Source: Lepraria neglecta (lineage: Eukaryota > Ascomycota > Lecanoromycetes > Lecanorales > Stereocaulaceae). From it: 64,000 nt of DNA. Positions within the stretch are counted from its first letter, which is position 1; each line of letters starts with the position of its first letter. The stretch lies in NCBI GenBank assembly GCA_033220425.1, contig CM065646.1, positions 2,983,501-3,047,500 of the forward strand, read 5' to 3'. Shown here piece after piece: positions 1 through 10,999 of the stretch. The notes below the pieces were generated by a model. It was not told the origin of the DNA, did not search any database, and worked only from the letters and a program-made list of their open reading frames with translations. Made by a program: the position numbers and the translations under genes.

Positions 1-1
1 G

Positions 2-907
2 CTGGCGGACGACAAAGCCGCCGGACTACAATCGCTGGCTCAGCTCATAACGTCACACCTTCATCTTACCTTCCTCAATACCTTTATCGATGGCTTTGCG
101 GTCCTGACTCCATACCCTGACAATGCTCACGTCCTCACTCAACAAGCGCTCTCCCTAGCCGACGCTTTGAGATCTTGTCCGTCATCACCCATACCCTCAT
201 CATGCCCTCCAAACCGGCAAGACTGCACACCATGCTCCTCGATATCTCCACCACCAGTGAAAACCCCGGAATACTTCACCAATGCCTCTGCCGTCTACAC
301 CATCGGCACAGTCCCTCACCCTTTCACACTCGCCTCGCTTCTGGCCAATACTAAAGATATCACTACGCGGCATATCAGGCGCGACACAGATCGCGATCGC
401 TGGCTCAGCGCCGTCACCGAAAAGACACTGGGCAAAGACCTCGGTGGCCAATCCCGGATCGTCAGCCTCAAGGAGACCGTAGCAGGCGAATGGGGATCTG
501 CCCGTGGACTATGGATGACCGAAGACCCGACCCCAAACCACAAAGACCTAGAATACCACTTCGGCTTCCAACTCGCTCCCTTCAACATTACCAGCCCAAC
601 CCTCGACAATCTACCTCTCTCGCGAAAGGAAAAGCAAGCGGCAGATCAGACATTGAAAATGCAGAAAGAGTACCTAGCGAATGCGCAAGAGGTCTTGAAG
701 GCGAAGGGGGAGAAAGATGAGATGGTGGGGACTAGGGAGATGGTTGAGGCGTGGAATTTGGCGGATACGGAGGCTTGGAGGTTTGTGAGGGCTTTTATGG
801 CTAGGGAGAGGGTGGAGAGGACTAAGTGGGAGGAGGAAGAGAGGGCGTTTGCTGGGGCGGAGGAGGGGAGGGGGAAGGGGTGGGGGAATTGGTTCGATAG
901 ACGGTAA
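2..907 (+). CDS. 3' part of an unrecognised conserved-looking protein
   Basis: The frame is open from the first bases of the window to TAA at 905-907, giving at least 301 residues, so the true start lies upstream. I do not recognise the family. Visible features are a cysteine cluster in the first third (C-x7-C-x5-C-x2-C around the segment SCPPNRQDCTPC), a folded-looking middle containing HPFTLASLLANTKD and RDRWLSAVTEKTLG, and a strongly charged Glu/Lys/Arg C-terminal helix ending WGNWFDRR. The cysteine spacing could bind metal or form disulfides, but this is only a guess. No transmembrane segment is obvious in the visible part. No intron is needed in this stretch. Confidence 0.6.
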   Translation: MADDKAAGLQSLAQLITSHLHLTFLNTFIDGFAVLTPYPDNAHVLTQQALSLADALRSCPSSPIPSSCPPNRQDCTPCSSISPPPVKTPEYFTNASAVYTIGTVPHPFTLASLLANTKDITTRHIRRDTDRDRWLSAVTEKTLGKDLGGQSRIVSLKETVAGEWGSARGLWMTEDPTPNHKDLEYHFGFQLAPFNITSPTLDNLPLSRKEKQAADQTLKMQKEYLANAQEVLKAKGEKDEMVGTREMVEAWNLADTEAWRFVRAFMARERVERTKWEEEERAFAGAEEGRGKGWGNWFDRR

Positions 908-1523
908 GGATTGGGTAGCAGGTGAGGCGGGATTATACTGTAAGTCTTCCAACAATGCTATCATTGGGGTCTGACGCGGCTTACATTGATCCCACTCTAG
1001 TCTTGGCCTCGTGTATACGACTAGGACATCTTTATGGCATCAGAATTCTTTACATCAGGACTGCAATTGTTCTCCATTGGACGCGAGGAGATGGATCTCG
1101 AAGCCACCGGCATCATAGTTCTATTGCAACACGCGGCCCATTCCTTCTGGGGTTCGTCGTAGGATCGCAAAGCTAACCTCTGCCAGCCTAAGTCCGTGGC
1201 ACGTCTCGAGACCAACCAATAAGCCGCTAAACATCTGCGGTTCCTTTAAAGTTGTTTTGTGAGTTGAAGATGCCTCCTGCATCCTCCCGTTGGGCTTACA
1301 TCCTGAAACAAAGATAATCCTGTGAAGGCTGTGAGACTGAACTGTGGTTGGTTGTTAAAGTTCCTGCTGATGGCGATCACTTCTCAGCTAAGCCTGCGCC
1401 GCAAAATGGGAACATCAAACAACGTGGCTTGCATAATCCTTTCGATATGACATCTTTGGACTGTCACTTTTTCTCTTGCCCCTCCCATCTCCTTTCTCTT
1501 CTGTATCTATACAGGAAATCACC
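908..1523. other. Intergenic, upstream of MFS gene
   Basis: There is no convincing coding sequence here; short frames are not supported by family resemblance. It should contain the terminator of the preceding gene and the promoter of the MFS transporter, whose start codon sits in a good context (ATCACCATGG). Confidence 0.5.
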
Positions 1524-3394
1524 ATGGTTGAACCAATTGGACCGGAGGTCTATCTTGCTATTGCAAATGTTGCGCAGGGTGCTGTGCATAAATATAAAGA
1601 TAAGAGAAATTACAAACAGCAAGAGAAGCTTGCTAAGCTAAACAGCGAGATTGCGAGTTGGCGCACTGGTTCTTCTAGTTCTGGTATCTCGCTGGGCGAT
1701 TTGTTTGCGCAGAACGGTCTGGAGTTGGGAGACGATGGATCCGTTCAGTGGAGCATGGACAATCCAGCACTTCCACGGAACTGGAGTAAAGCCAGGAAAG
1801 GACACGATCTCGGTCTACTCATATTCTTGAACTTCTTCATGAGCGCTATGAGTAATGCCGGGACACCTGCTTCGAGTTATGCTTTGAAAGAATTCCGCGT
1901 CAGTCGCACGGTAGGACTCTTAGGCTTTACCACTCTGTATGTCATTTTACTCAAGCCCGCCCCAAAAGAGGAAAACTGATATTGTCTAGGTATCTCATCG
2001 GTCTCGCACTCGGCCATCTCGTCTTCTCGCCTTTCTCAGAAACCTTCGGTCGCAAAAGGCTTTACATCGCATCCGCGTTCCTATTCAGCGTTTTCTGCAT
2101 CCCAGTCGCCGCCACGCCGCATATCGCTGCGGTCTTCATCTGCCGCTTCATCACTGGCTTCGTGTCTGCTATTCCCCGCGTTACAGTTTCGAGCAGTATT
2201 ACAGATCTCCTTGATGCTGAAAGCGAAGGCCGCAGCTGGGTGGTGTTTCTTTCTTCGTTGACGGCGAATTGGGGGATTGTTGTTGGGCCGGTCTTTGGTA
2301 GTCAAGTTGCTGATGCGCTCAATTGGTAAGCACATTCATCCTAACACGGTCTTAGCATGCTGACGATGCAATGTTAAAGGCGTTGGATATTCTACCTCGC
2401 AGCCATCATCACCAGCGCTCTCGGCCTCCTCCTCTTCACAACCTCCGAATCCCAGTACAGGCTCCTTCTCGACCGCAAAATCGCCCTCCTGCAATCCTCA
2501 CGCCCAGACCTTGAACTTCATAGCCGTCCTCGACCCTTGGCACCGGACTTTCACACCTTCGTCCAGCCCCTGACCCTCCCCTTCTCCGAGCCAATTGTCT
2601 ACCTGACCTCCCTCACCTCCGCATTCGCATTCGGCCTCCTCTACCTCCTCCCAGTCGCTCTCCCACTAATCTACGCCTTCTCTCCGGTAAGATTCACTCA
2701 GCAGAAATCCCTCCTCCTCTTCCTCTTCGCAGCTCTAGGCCTCCTCCTCAGTATCCTGACTCGCTTTTACGAGCGGCATGTCACCCGCCGCCACCAGGGA
2801 ACCAGACAACTGTTTACTCCAGAGAAGAAACTCCTCGGCTTCGTACTCGCTGCACCCTTACTGACAGTCTCACTGTGGTGGTTCGCATGGACGGTCCCTC
2901 CCCTTAGAGCAGGCGTGCCGTGGGCTGCTTCTTCTACTTCGCTACTACTGCTGGGGTTTGCGGTGGGTGAATTTGATATCGTGCTCACCGGTTATCTGCG
3001 CGATAGCTACAAATCCCATTCACGGAGCGCGGGCAACAGTATGACATTCCTTCAAGCGCTCTTCGGGGGCGTGTTCCCAATATTCACGACACCGCTTTAC
3101 ACGAACATGAACCACAACCTCTCTACCTCGATCTTAGCTATCATCGCCACAATCTTCTGCATAATTCCCATCATCTTTCTAAAGTTTGGCAAGAAGCTTA
3201 GAGGGATGAGTAAATTCGCTAGGGAGAGTTTAGGGAGAGAGGAGATAGAGGCGATGGAGAAAGTAAAGGAGGAGAAGAAGAGGAAGAGGGAGGAGGAGCG
3301 GGAGAACAGGAGGGAGGCCAATCGGGCTTATGCGGCTGCGGTTGCGAGTATGGGAATGGATGTCGAGCAGTTGGCTGTGTATCCTATTTGGTGA
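1524..3394 (+). CDS. MFS multidrug-type transporter (DHA1-like)
   Basis: Three exons, 1524-1936, 1990-2325 and 2380-3394, give 587 residues. Both 53-54-bp introns have good signals (GTATGT..CTAG and GTAAGC..AAAG) and restore the frame exactly. The cytosolic N-terminus carries NPALPRNWSKARK, the NP-x-NWS-type element that precedes TM1 in fungal drug:H+ antiporters. FGRKRLYI is the conserved loop after TM2, and later exon 3 holds runs of hydrophobic helices. The expected role is proton-coupled export of a small molecule across the plasma membrane. Substrate cannot be inferred. The C-terminal tail is unusual: about 60 residues of dense Lys/Glu/Arg coiled-coil-like sequence after the last helix. 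Its nearest neighbour is ureG, with no evident functional link. Confidence 0.85.
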
Positions 3395-3681
3395 TTGATA
3401 CCAGCATAGGTCATGGACCGGCATGTACAAGTGACCGGATGTACTTCCTTACTTTCGATACCTATCGCTGTGAATGGGATGTTGATTTTTCGAGAGAACT
3501 TGATAAGATCGTTACGGTATCAAAACGATTTTTGCACAGGTTCTGCTAAGGCTACCAAGTCCAGTTCCCAATTTTGGTATCATAATACCATGAAGCACTA
3601 CCAAGTCAGATACATGACTTTCTCAAAAACTTCTCTGCAATAGCCACCGCCTCAAGCCCAATCCCAATCCCAATATCGATC

Positions 3682-4744
3682 TTACGCCTCCCCACTCCCC
3701 CTCTGCCCCCCCTGCCCTTTCCACCTCTCTTCACAAACCTCACTAGCCCCACTCCCCTTCCACGCACTAAGAATCAACCCAACAATATCCCCCACCCCCT
3801 TCCCATTCTTCACCTCCGCAAAAATCACCGGTCCCCCTTCCCTCATCCTCCCCGCATCCCGTTCCATCACCCCAAGATCCGCACCCACAGCCCCCGCCAA
3901 ATCAACTTTATTAACAACAAGCAAATCACTCCCCGTAATCCCTGGCCCCCCTTTTCGTGGGACTTTATCCCCGCCCGCTACATCGATTACATAGACGATG
4001 AAATCCGCTAACTCCCTTGAATAATTCGCTGCCAGATTATCTCCTCCGGATTCGATGAGGAGAATGTCAGTGGTGAATCTGCTGTGGAGTTGTTGGAGAG
4101 CGAGTAGATTGGCGGATATGTCTTCACGCACGGCGGCGTGTGGGCAGCCGCCTGTTTCTATTGCTCTGTGGGAACCCTCTAGTCAGCGAGTCTTGAGAGA
4201 CGCCTTGCCGCGTTGTACACTTTTGATTGAGAGTGTCTGGGGCTAGAGAGGACGTACTGGATGCGGGCAGGTGGGAGAGCGGAGTGCTTGGTGAGGAATT
4301 CAGCGTCTTCACGCGTGAAGATGTCGTTTGTTACTGCTGCTATGCTATATCTGGTGCGGAGGGCGAGGCAGAGGGCGAGCATGAGGGCCGTTTTGCCGGA
4401 ACCGACTGGGCTGTAGCAGGATCATTGTCAGCGAAGGTGCCTTCTGTATGTGGGTGAGAGCATTGTTTGTGCTAGCTAATTTGAGGGAAAGGATCATGAG
4501 GGCGCAAGGTGTATGGTTGGAGAAGAGTAGGAGGTAGGAGGGCTTACCCACCAATGCCCACCGTGAATGCGCGTTCGTTCCAGTCTCTTCCTTGTATGAT
4601 TGGCATCTCGCGCTGAGTGTAGGAGCCGGGCCCGTCGAGTATTTCATGGGAGTGGCCATGTTCAGCGGCGTTGAATTCGTGAGAGTGTGAGTATGAGGCT
4701 AGGCCGTCATGGCTGTGGGGTGCTGCTGCTGCTGCTGCCGCCAT
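3682..4744 (-). CDS. ureG: Urease accessory GTPase UreG
   Basis: Three exons on the minus strand, 4744-4548, 4410-4258 and 4165-3682, give 277 residues. Introns are 137 and 92 bp with GTAAGC..CTACAG and GTACGT..CACAG ends. UreG uses GTP hydrolysis to deliver nickel to urease, with UreD and UreF. Visible motifs are a His-rich N-terminus (HSHDG, SHSHE, HGHSHE) likely to bind nickel, a P-loop GGPVGSGKT around residues 65-72, [26 protein letters not shown], and the guanine-specificity motif [11 protein letters not shown] at 4742-4744 was chosen because the His-rich extension follows directly. Length fits the fungal family. The last 25 or so residues are Gly/Lys-rich and variable-looking. Confidence 0.93.
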
Positions 4745-5228
4745 CTTAGTAGTCGGAGCTTGGAGAAGACTCGATGTCAATTGAAGCGGGTTGCAGCCGC
4801 TGAGGCGAGTGGGGAAGTGCAATGTATGCCAAGCCTGGAGATACGCGGAGATAAGGAGCTCTTGGCCCAATGTTCAATCCCGAAGATATTATTCTATTGT
4901 GTACAACAGTCAGCTTGCCGGACCTGCAGTTGCTGCAGTAAGAGCTCCTAGTATCTTTGCTGCACGATGATTGAGCCACTTGTTTGAATGAAGGTCGCTC
5001 CTTCCAATCATGACTTAACTCCAAGACAATACAGGTTAGGCAACAGATGTCCAAAGATCCTCAGGGTTCTTTGGATTTCACCTTCATTTGGGCTAACTAG
5101 CAGACTCAGTGTTAGCAGCGGCGGTCGAATCCAGTTGCTTTGTTTCACGGCTTCGGATTACCATGCACCACAGGTGCGGATTGCGGACTCCACAACCCTG
5201 ACCATCCTCCCTCGCGCTGGTGTAGGCG
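4745..5228. other. Intergenic between ureG and the NLR relic
   Basis: This is a divergent promoter interval. No gene, RNA or repeat was recognised. A long frame crossing it on the plus strand has no family resemblance until it enters the NLR sequence after about 5540. Confidence 0.45.
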
Positions 5229-6234
5229 ATGGACCCGCTGTCAGTCTCGGCAAGCGTGGCCGGGTTTGTCAGTCTTGCGGACACAGCCTTTCAGGGTATA
5301 TTCAAGTATGTGAAGGCCCTCAAGGGCGCAAAAGAGGAAATCGCAACCCTGTCCGCCGAAGTCACGACTCTCTTCGGCATCCTGACAAGCCTCCACCTGG
5401 TTATCACCCAAGTGGAAGAAGACGCGCTCACATCGGTGGCAAGGACTCATCACATCTTCGCATGCCAACGCACATTGGAAAAGATCAACGACAAGCTTGG
5501 TATACCCTCGGCATCAACCACACTACCAAAGACTCCTCCTGGGAGCCGGCCAAAATCAAATTACGATGGCCATTCTCGAAGCATGAGATGGACAAATTGA
5601 TAAATGATGTCGAGCGGCACAAGGCCACATTGACATTGGCCTTGACCGCAGATGGTATGACTGGCATACTGAAGGCCCTGTCGAGGCAAAATGCCGCAGC
5701 AAACGATCTTGCAGCCATCAAGGATGAACTCAAGGCAGCAAGGGAAGCTATGACACGCATCATGATCGACAAGAATCGACACCAGGCTCTAGACTTCATG
5801 TGCACAATAAGCACAAGGGCAAATCATGAGAAGAGCTTGAGACTTCGTTATCCTGATACAGGCTTATGGTTGATAGAGAGTGATGAATTTCAGCAATGGC
5901 TGAATGGTAATGAGGCCCCAAGACTTTGGTTTTGTGGTATCCCAGATGGCGGAAAGACTGTTCTAGCTTGAACTGCTATTGAGGAAGCAGTTGCGAAGAG
6001 CGATTCCAACAACGCTATAGCGTACTTCTACTGCGACTACAACGATATAGCCAAGCAGCGGACGATCAATGTCTTGGGCTCGCTCGCACAGCAGATCTCT
6101 CGACAAGACGAGTAGAGCTTTGACATCTTGCAGGCCTTTTATCGCAAGCAGATAGTGCAACGGCAGGAACTGGCGACCCAACAAGCAGAGGATATCCGAG
6201 ATCTGATCCGGGATATGTCAGCTAATTTTGACAC

Positions 6235-6485
6235 CAACAGGGGGTGACATAAGTCATTGGACCTTCGGGGTTTACTCGGGCGAACATGTATATCAACAGC
6301 GTGGTAGAACTTCGCTTTCCGGCGTGTAGTCGCCTCATTTCTATGCTTTACAGCCCTCTGGGGGGTCCTTGGGAGTAGTGTATTGCCATAAGGAATAAAA
6401 CTAGTGGGGCGGTGAAGAATTTAGTGGGGTTGAAGCTCGCCCGGGTAAACCCCGGAGGTCCAATGACTTATGTTACCCGCTGTTG
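6235..6485. mobile_element. MITE-like element with long terminal inverted repeats
   Basis: A 251-bp non-coding insert sits inside the NACHT region of the NLR relic. Its ends are inverted repeats of about 49 bp that differ at four positions; both contain ACATAAGTCATTGGACCT. The host sequence TTGACAC occurs on the left (6228-6234) and right (6483-6489), overlapping the last three bases of the right repeat, so the duplication is 4 bp (ACAC) or 7 bp depending on where the element is cut. Removing the insert and one copy rejoins the reading frame into the Walker-B-like segment, which proves it is an insertion. There is no transposase, so it must have been mobilised in trans. The superfamily is uncertain. 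Confidence 0.85.
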
Positions 6486-6775
6486 ACACGGTCATGATCA
6501 TAGTTGATGGACTCGACGAATGCGGCACTGGTTGAGATCCTTGCCTGTCTGAACTGCAACGATAGCTTGGTAAAGACCTTGTTCTTCAGCCGAGACGAAC
6601 AGTTCATCAGAGATTGCCTGGGGGATTACAGAAGTGTCGCTGTTGGAGCGCGAAACAGCTATCTTCGGTTATATGTTGGTTCAGAAATAGAGACCAGGGT
6701 CCACAAAAGTAAACTTCGCATAAAGGATAGCTCGCTGACATGAAGGAGTATATGGCCGAAAAGGCGGACGGAATG

Positions 6776-6896
6776 TAAGTCGACCCATTTCCCGTTTAAC
6801 GGCTGCATGATTCGGTCATGAGTCTGGGTGAGAGACCGAAAAATGGTGTCATCTTTACTAGGTTGCATAGATTACCATGACTGATCTTTCTCCCAA
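6776..6896 (+). other. Intron-like insert in the NLR relic
   Basis: About 121 bp beginning GTAAGT and ending CCCAAG separates ADGM from FRWVACQ, two blocks that are contiguous in this family. It has an ACTGAT-like branch site, so it is probably an old intron. Strict GT..AG removal leaves the frame off by one, in keeping with the decayed state of the gene. Confidence 0.4.
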
Positions 6897-9800
6897 GTTC
6901 CGCTGGGTTGCCTGTCAAATCGATTTTCTTTGCGAACTTCCCAATGATGCCGCGCGGCGCAAAGCCCTCCAATCGCTACCTCCCGATTTGCATTCGACCT
7001 ATTCACGCATCTTGGACCGCGTCGATCAGGCCAATGATTATATCCGCACCCTTGTCTAGATAGTACGTAGTTGTGGTAGCCTTATCCGCAAATCCTAGAT
7101 CGGCGATGCTCCAGAGTTTTCTTATTTCGCAGTCAAGGGATTTTTGCTGTCTTTGAGCCACACCAGCCCTCTAGCTGCATATCGCCTCGATCCAACATTC
7201 GACGATAGCCAACTTGCAAAAGTATGCCTTACACATCTTTGCTCCGAAGATTTCAAAACGACCGTTGCCCAAAGCGAGACTGCATTGAACGCTCGGAGAC
7301 GCCAATATCCACTCAGACGTTATGCTACTATATTTTGGGGTCATCACGCCTGCTGTTGTCTCAACACCTCTGATGTCCGGGGCCTGGCACGAAGACTTTT
7401 CAGCCCGCTAAAGCCAAACATCTTTGTTTCTTGGGTACAGGAATATGCTCTGGACACGTTGCATGCATTACTCGTTGGTGCCTACGGGTATAGTGACCAC
7501 AAAGCTAACAAAGTCGTATCTGAAAATTTTGAAGCCATTTGTAGCAGTGCCGGGTTAACCCAGCCTTTACAAATTGCAACACTGCTAAGGCTTCTTGGGC
7601 TTTGCGAATGGCTGATCCTCGAAGGTTGCGATATCAACTACGACTATGGAATAGGAAATCCAGTACCTTGTGCTGTGATGGGGAATTATGTCATGGAACG
7701 TCTGATTGCATGGGAGTCTCCACCGTTCAATCTTTCCTATCTACGTCTCCAGCATAGGCTTTAGGCCGTTGTGAGACTATTGATCGAAAGTGGAGCTTCG
7801 CTGGGAGATTCCACTTTGGCCCTCTATTACTCTCCAATATTGGATCCAGAGGCTTCCGTCTTGCTCTTGAAAGCGGGGGCAGTCTGCGATGAAGAGTATT
7901 TCTGCGTAATCGGCAAGCAGTGGGATTCCGAGTATTACGCTACTTTCCGGAACGCTGTTCAGTCGCAGCAGATATCGAAGCAGGAGAATGTACCAAAGCT
8001 GCTGGAGCTCCTTGTCCAAAGCCAAGACTTGAAAGTCGCGGAGGCAGATGAAGCCACTAGGCGTCAACGTGAATACGCTGCTTCGAAGTCCACTGTACAG
8101 TTTGGTCAAATGGCTGTTATCTCTCGTCTGCTCCACGAGGGTACCCTTGATGTTGGGTATCAGGATCCGGGAAGTGGAAACGCCCTACTTCACATTGCTT
8201 CATCAAATGGGCAGCTCGATATGGTCAATGTCCTCCTCGATCATGGGGCAGATATAGATCTCGCAAACAACCATGGAAGTACTCCACTACAGAGAGTCGT
8301 TTGGGAAGGAAGGCCACAAATTGTCTTCCGCCTTTTGGAGAGGGGAGCTGGCTCCACCAAGTGCGATGAACGATACAAATACTCCATGGCATCTTGCAGC
8401 CGATGAGGGAGCTGCAATTCTAAAGATTCTTATCCAACTCCAGAAGGCCAAATTATCTGTAGTGACTGCGAATTCGGTTGAAGCTTCCACACCTCTGGTC
8501 TGGGCTGCCGAAACAGGCTCAGTAGAGACTTTGACCTTACTTTTGGATCTTTGGGAGCGTGGCGAACTCGATCATCCCAGTCACATGTCGATTTTTCACT
8601 ATGCAGCCCTATCTGGTAAACTTGCAGCGGTGGAGCTCCTCCTGCAGAAGGGCTTTGACCCTATGCGTATATACGACGGGGAGACTGCTCTTCACTGGGC
8701 CCTGGATGACGCTACAGAAGCAGTGAGCATAGATATAATCAGATTGCTCTTGGACAAGGGCGTGGATCCCTGTTTAGCACCCATCGATGGTGAAAGGGTC
8801 ATGACCACAGCTATTCATTATTTTTGCGCGCACGACACGTTTCGGAAGCGCGATCCAGATTTGTGGCAAGCTGCGCTGCTGATGCTATGTACAGGAGACA
8901 GAAGATTAGACATGCTAGACGCAGATGGGTTTGCTCCTGTGCATCTCCTATGTCATCCGAAAAGAGCTCGGCCATGGGCCCCTTTGGAAGGTGCGTTAGT
9001 AGGTCTCCACGATCTCGGTGCCGATCTCGACATCAAGACCCGAGCTGGTTCAAATTTCTTCAGGCCTCTCCTTGACTCCATTCATTCGCGTTTGGTGTAT
9101 GGGCCCCACAGCTGTGCCAGAAGTAAATTGTAAAGTATTGGCCAACATGATCAAGCTTACTTCCTGGAATAAGAATTGCAGCTTACTCGACGAAACAAGT
9201 AGTGGTGGACATCGGCCTCGCAGTACCTCTATACAAAGTAAGCTCCCTGCCCTCGCGCGTCGCTTGCTCGAGCTCAATCAAGATGTTGATGAAACCGACA
9301 CAGACCGCATCAAACACGCGCCGCTGGAATACGCTTGCTTAGTTGGCTGCAAAAAAGATCTATTCGGAGACATGCTCCAAAGATCCAAGTATTTGAACCG
9401 TCGACGGCCATCCGGTGCCACGCTGTTCCACCTCGCGCTTTCGAAAAGTTATAGAGATTGGCTTAACGAAGAGGACCTAGTTCGTGAGCTTCTTGCCGCA
9501 GGTCTTGACCCGGACATTACCAATAGCACAGGAACAGCCCTACTGGGGGCTGCCGAACGAGGCCTGGGACAGGTGGCTCAAGCGCTTATCGGAGCTAGTG
9601 CTAACGTAAACGCCGTGCACAAGGACGGATGGAATGCCACACATCTCGCCGCTAAAGCTGGACACTTGCACACTCTAGAGATTTTAGCTACGACAGATGT
9701 TAGGTGGAATGATTTAGTCGATCTAACTAACAGTGGTGGTAGTACATATCATGGCCTGAATGTATTGCATGTCGCAGCCTGTTCGAGCAAGACCAATATC

Positions 9801-9970
9801 ATAGGCTATCTTACTGACACAAAGAACTTTGATGTCAATGCGAAGTCTACATGTGGCCTTACTCCACTACACCTCTCAGTGCGCTGTGATGGGTACGCTA
9901 GTGTGACTTACCTTTTGAAACGAGGTGCCGATGCTTCACTGGCAACGGACAACGGCACAACGGGACAATG

Positions 9971-10149
9971 TGTTGTATGCTATTAGCCATTTTCCTTTAT
10001 CACCATTTCTTTATTAATATTCTAGCGTCTTCTACTGTTTGACACTCCATCATATATATTAGGAGCCTTATTCTATAGATTCTGGCTCCTTAGGCTGTTC
10101 ACATTCATAGATCTTATTGATACATTGCAACGCTTACACCACAGCGACA
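9971..10149 (+). repeat. 5' LTR of the Copia element
   Basis: 179 bp, starting TGTTGTATGC and ending AGCGACA. It differs from the 3' LTR at about 9 positions, all transitions. Confidence 0.95.
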
Positions 10150-10161
10150 GTTATAAGCCCG
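10150..10161 (+). other. Primer-binding site of the Copia element
   Basis: Directly after the 5' LTR lies GTTATAAGCCCG, which closely matches the complement of the initiator-Met tRNA anticodon stem-loop. Priming from an internal (half) tRNA-iMet fragment is known for Copia elements. The assignment is by recall of the tRNA sequence. Confidence 0.55.
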
Positions 10162-10376
10162 GATTACCCTAATTGGTTAGCTTAACGACACTAAACCCGA
10201 TCAAGTATACCACCCGCTGCACCCGATTCTTCAACATCTTTAATAAGCCTTAAACTCATCCAATTTCCTTTATCGCGGTAGAAGCCATCAATATGAGCTT
10301 ACAAGCTACCGTTCCTGCATCGATTACCCTTACAGGTATATCAGTATAGTATAACTGGATCTCTATCATTAGATCC

Positions 10377-10529
10377 TGGCAGGGTCTCAGTAAGGATGAA
10401 ATATGCAACGCGCAAAGATCACAATGAACGAGTTATTGGGGTTGAATGAGTTGATGATCCTTTCTAGCTACTGAGCGGAAGAAATATATAAGGCAAGCGC
10501 AAGCGCTTACTAATCCAGTAACCATAACA
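10377..10529 (-). repeat. Left LTR (3' LTR) of the Gypsy element
   Basis: 153 bp on the plus strand from TGGCAGGGTC to CCATAACA. It differs from the right copy at about 13 positions, all transitions. It contains the palindrome-like GCAAGCGCAAGCGC segment. Confidence 0.93.
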
Positions 10530-10709
10530 GTTGCCCCCGCCGAAAGGTGCCGTTCGCCTACGAGGTATCAAGAAGCTAGAAGAAGCTAGAAAAAGCTCTA
10601 TACATCAAGAGGATTGTATTACCAGGTCGAGATTCTGTACGAGCCGACCATTATCCGGGGCCGCTGTCATGAAGAAAAGTGGGCGATATCATTCAGGGTC
10701 GCCGTTATT

Positions 10710-10804
10710 AGGAATGAAAACTTGATAGGTAGAGTATTAGTGCCGTACCTTTTCTCAGGAATAAAAACATCGATAGGTAGAGTATTAGTGCTGTGCCTTT
10801 TTTC
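10710..10804. repeat. Two-copy tandem repeat inside the Gypsy element
   Basis: Two adjacent units of about 47-48 bp share GATAGGTAGAGTATTAGTG. They lie near the element's 3' end, outside recognised domains. Confidence 0.75.
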
Positions 10805-10999
10805 AGCCATACTTATTTAGTAATATATAGCTCCCCTCGAGTATTGAGCTCGATATTACTATCTTCTACCAGCTTCCCGAAGTTCTCTAAAGGAGCTTAT
10901 CTCTAGCTCTTAAATAAACTATTATAGAAGGTGATACGCGATATAGTAGGGAAAGTATCGGTAAAAAGAATAATAGCGTCGTTAATATGTTTAGCGATA

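Larger units (their letters stand above)
5229..9970 (+). pseudogene. NLR/STAND gene relic, left part (Fungal_N-NACHT-ankyrin)
   Basis: ATG at 5229 begins MDPLSVSASVAGFVSLADTA, the classic start of the fungal STAND N-terminal domain (Fungal_N, Helo-like). The frame changes near 5540, then reads through a helical linker (WPFSKHEMDKLINDVERHK) to a P-loop-like CGIPDGGKT (about 5935-5965). The NACHT region continues with YFYCDYND, a Walker-B-like IIVDGLDEC (about 6500) and KLRIKD, then ADGM and FRWVACQIDFLCELPNDAAR. Ankyrin-type repeats follow from about 7770 (LLHIASSNGQLDMVNVLLDHGAD, split over several frames) to 9970, where a Copia element interrupts the gene. Damage in this host gene includes in-frame stops at about 5971 and 6114, frame changes near 5540, 6515, 8390 and 9130, and a TIR element. 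Intact relatives act in self/non-self recognition and cell death. This copy looks dead. It resumes at 25181. Confidence 0.85.

Noticed and set aside
4988-5228. Upstream extension of the 327-codon frame that covers part of the NLR relic
   Set aside because: Only sequence after about 5540 resembles the family. The domain start is clearly the MDPLSVSASVAGF frame at 5229, so the upstream part is chance.
10531-10820. Two short plus-strand frames next to the left Gypsy LTR
   Set aside because: They fall in the element's own 3' untranslated part and tandem repeat, on the strand opposite to its genes.
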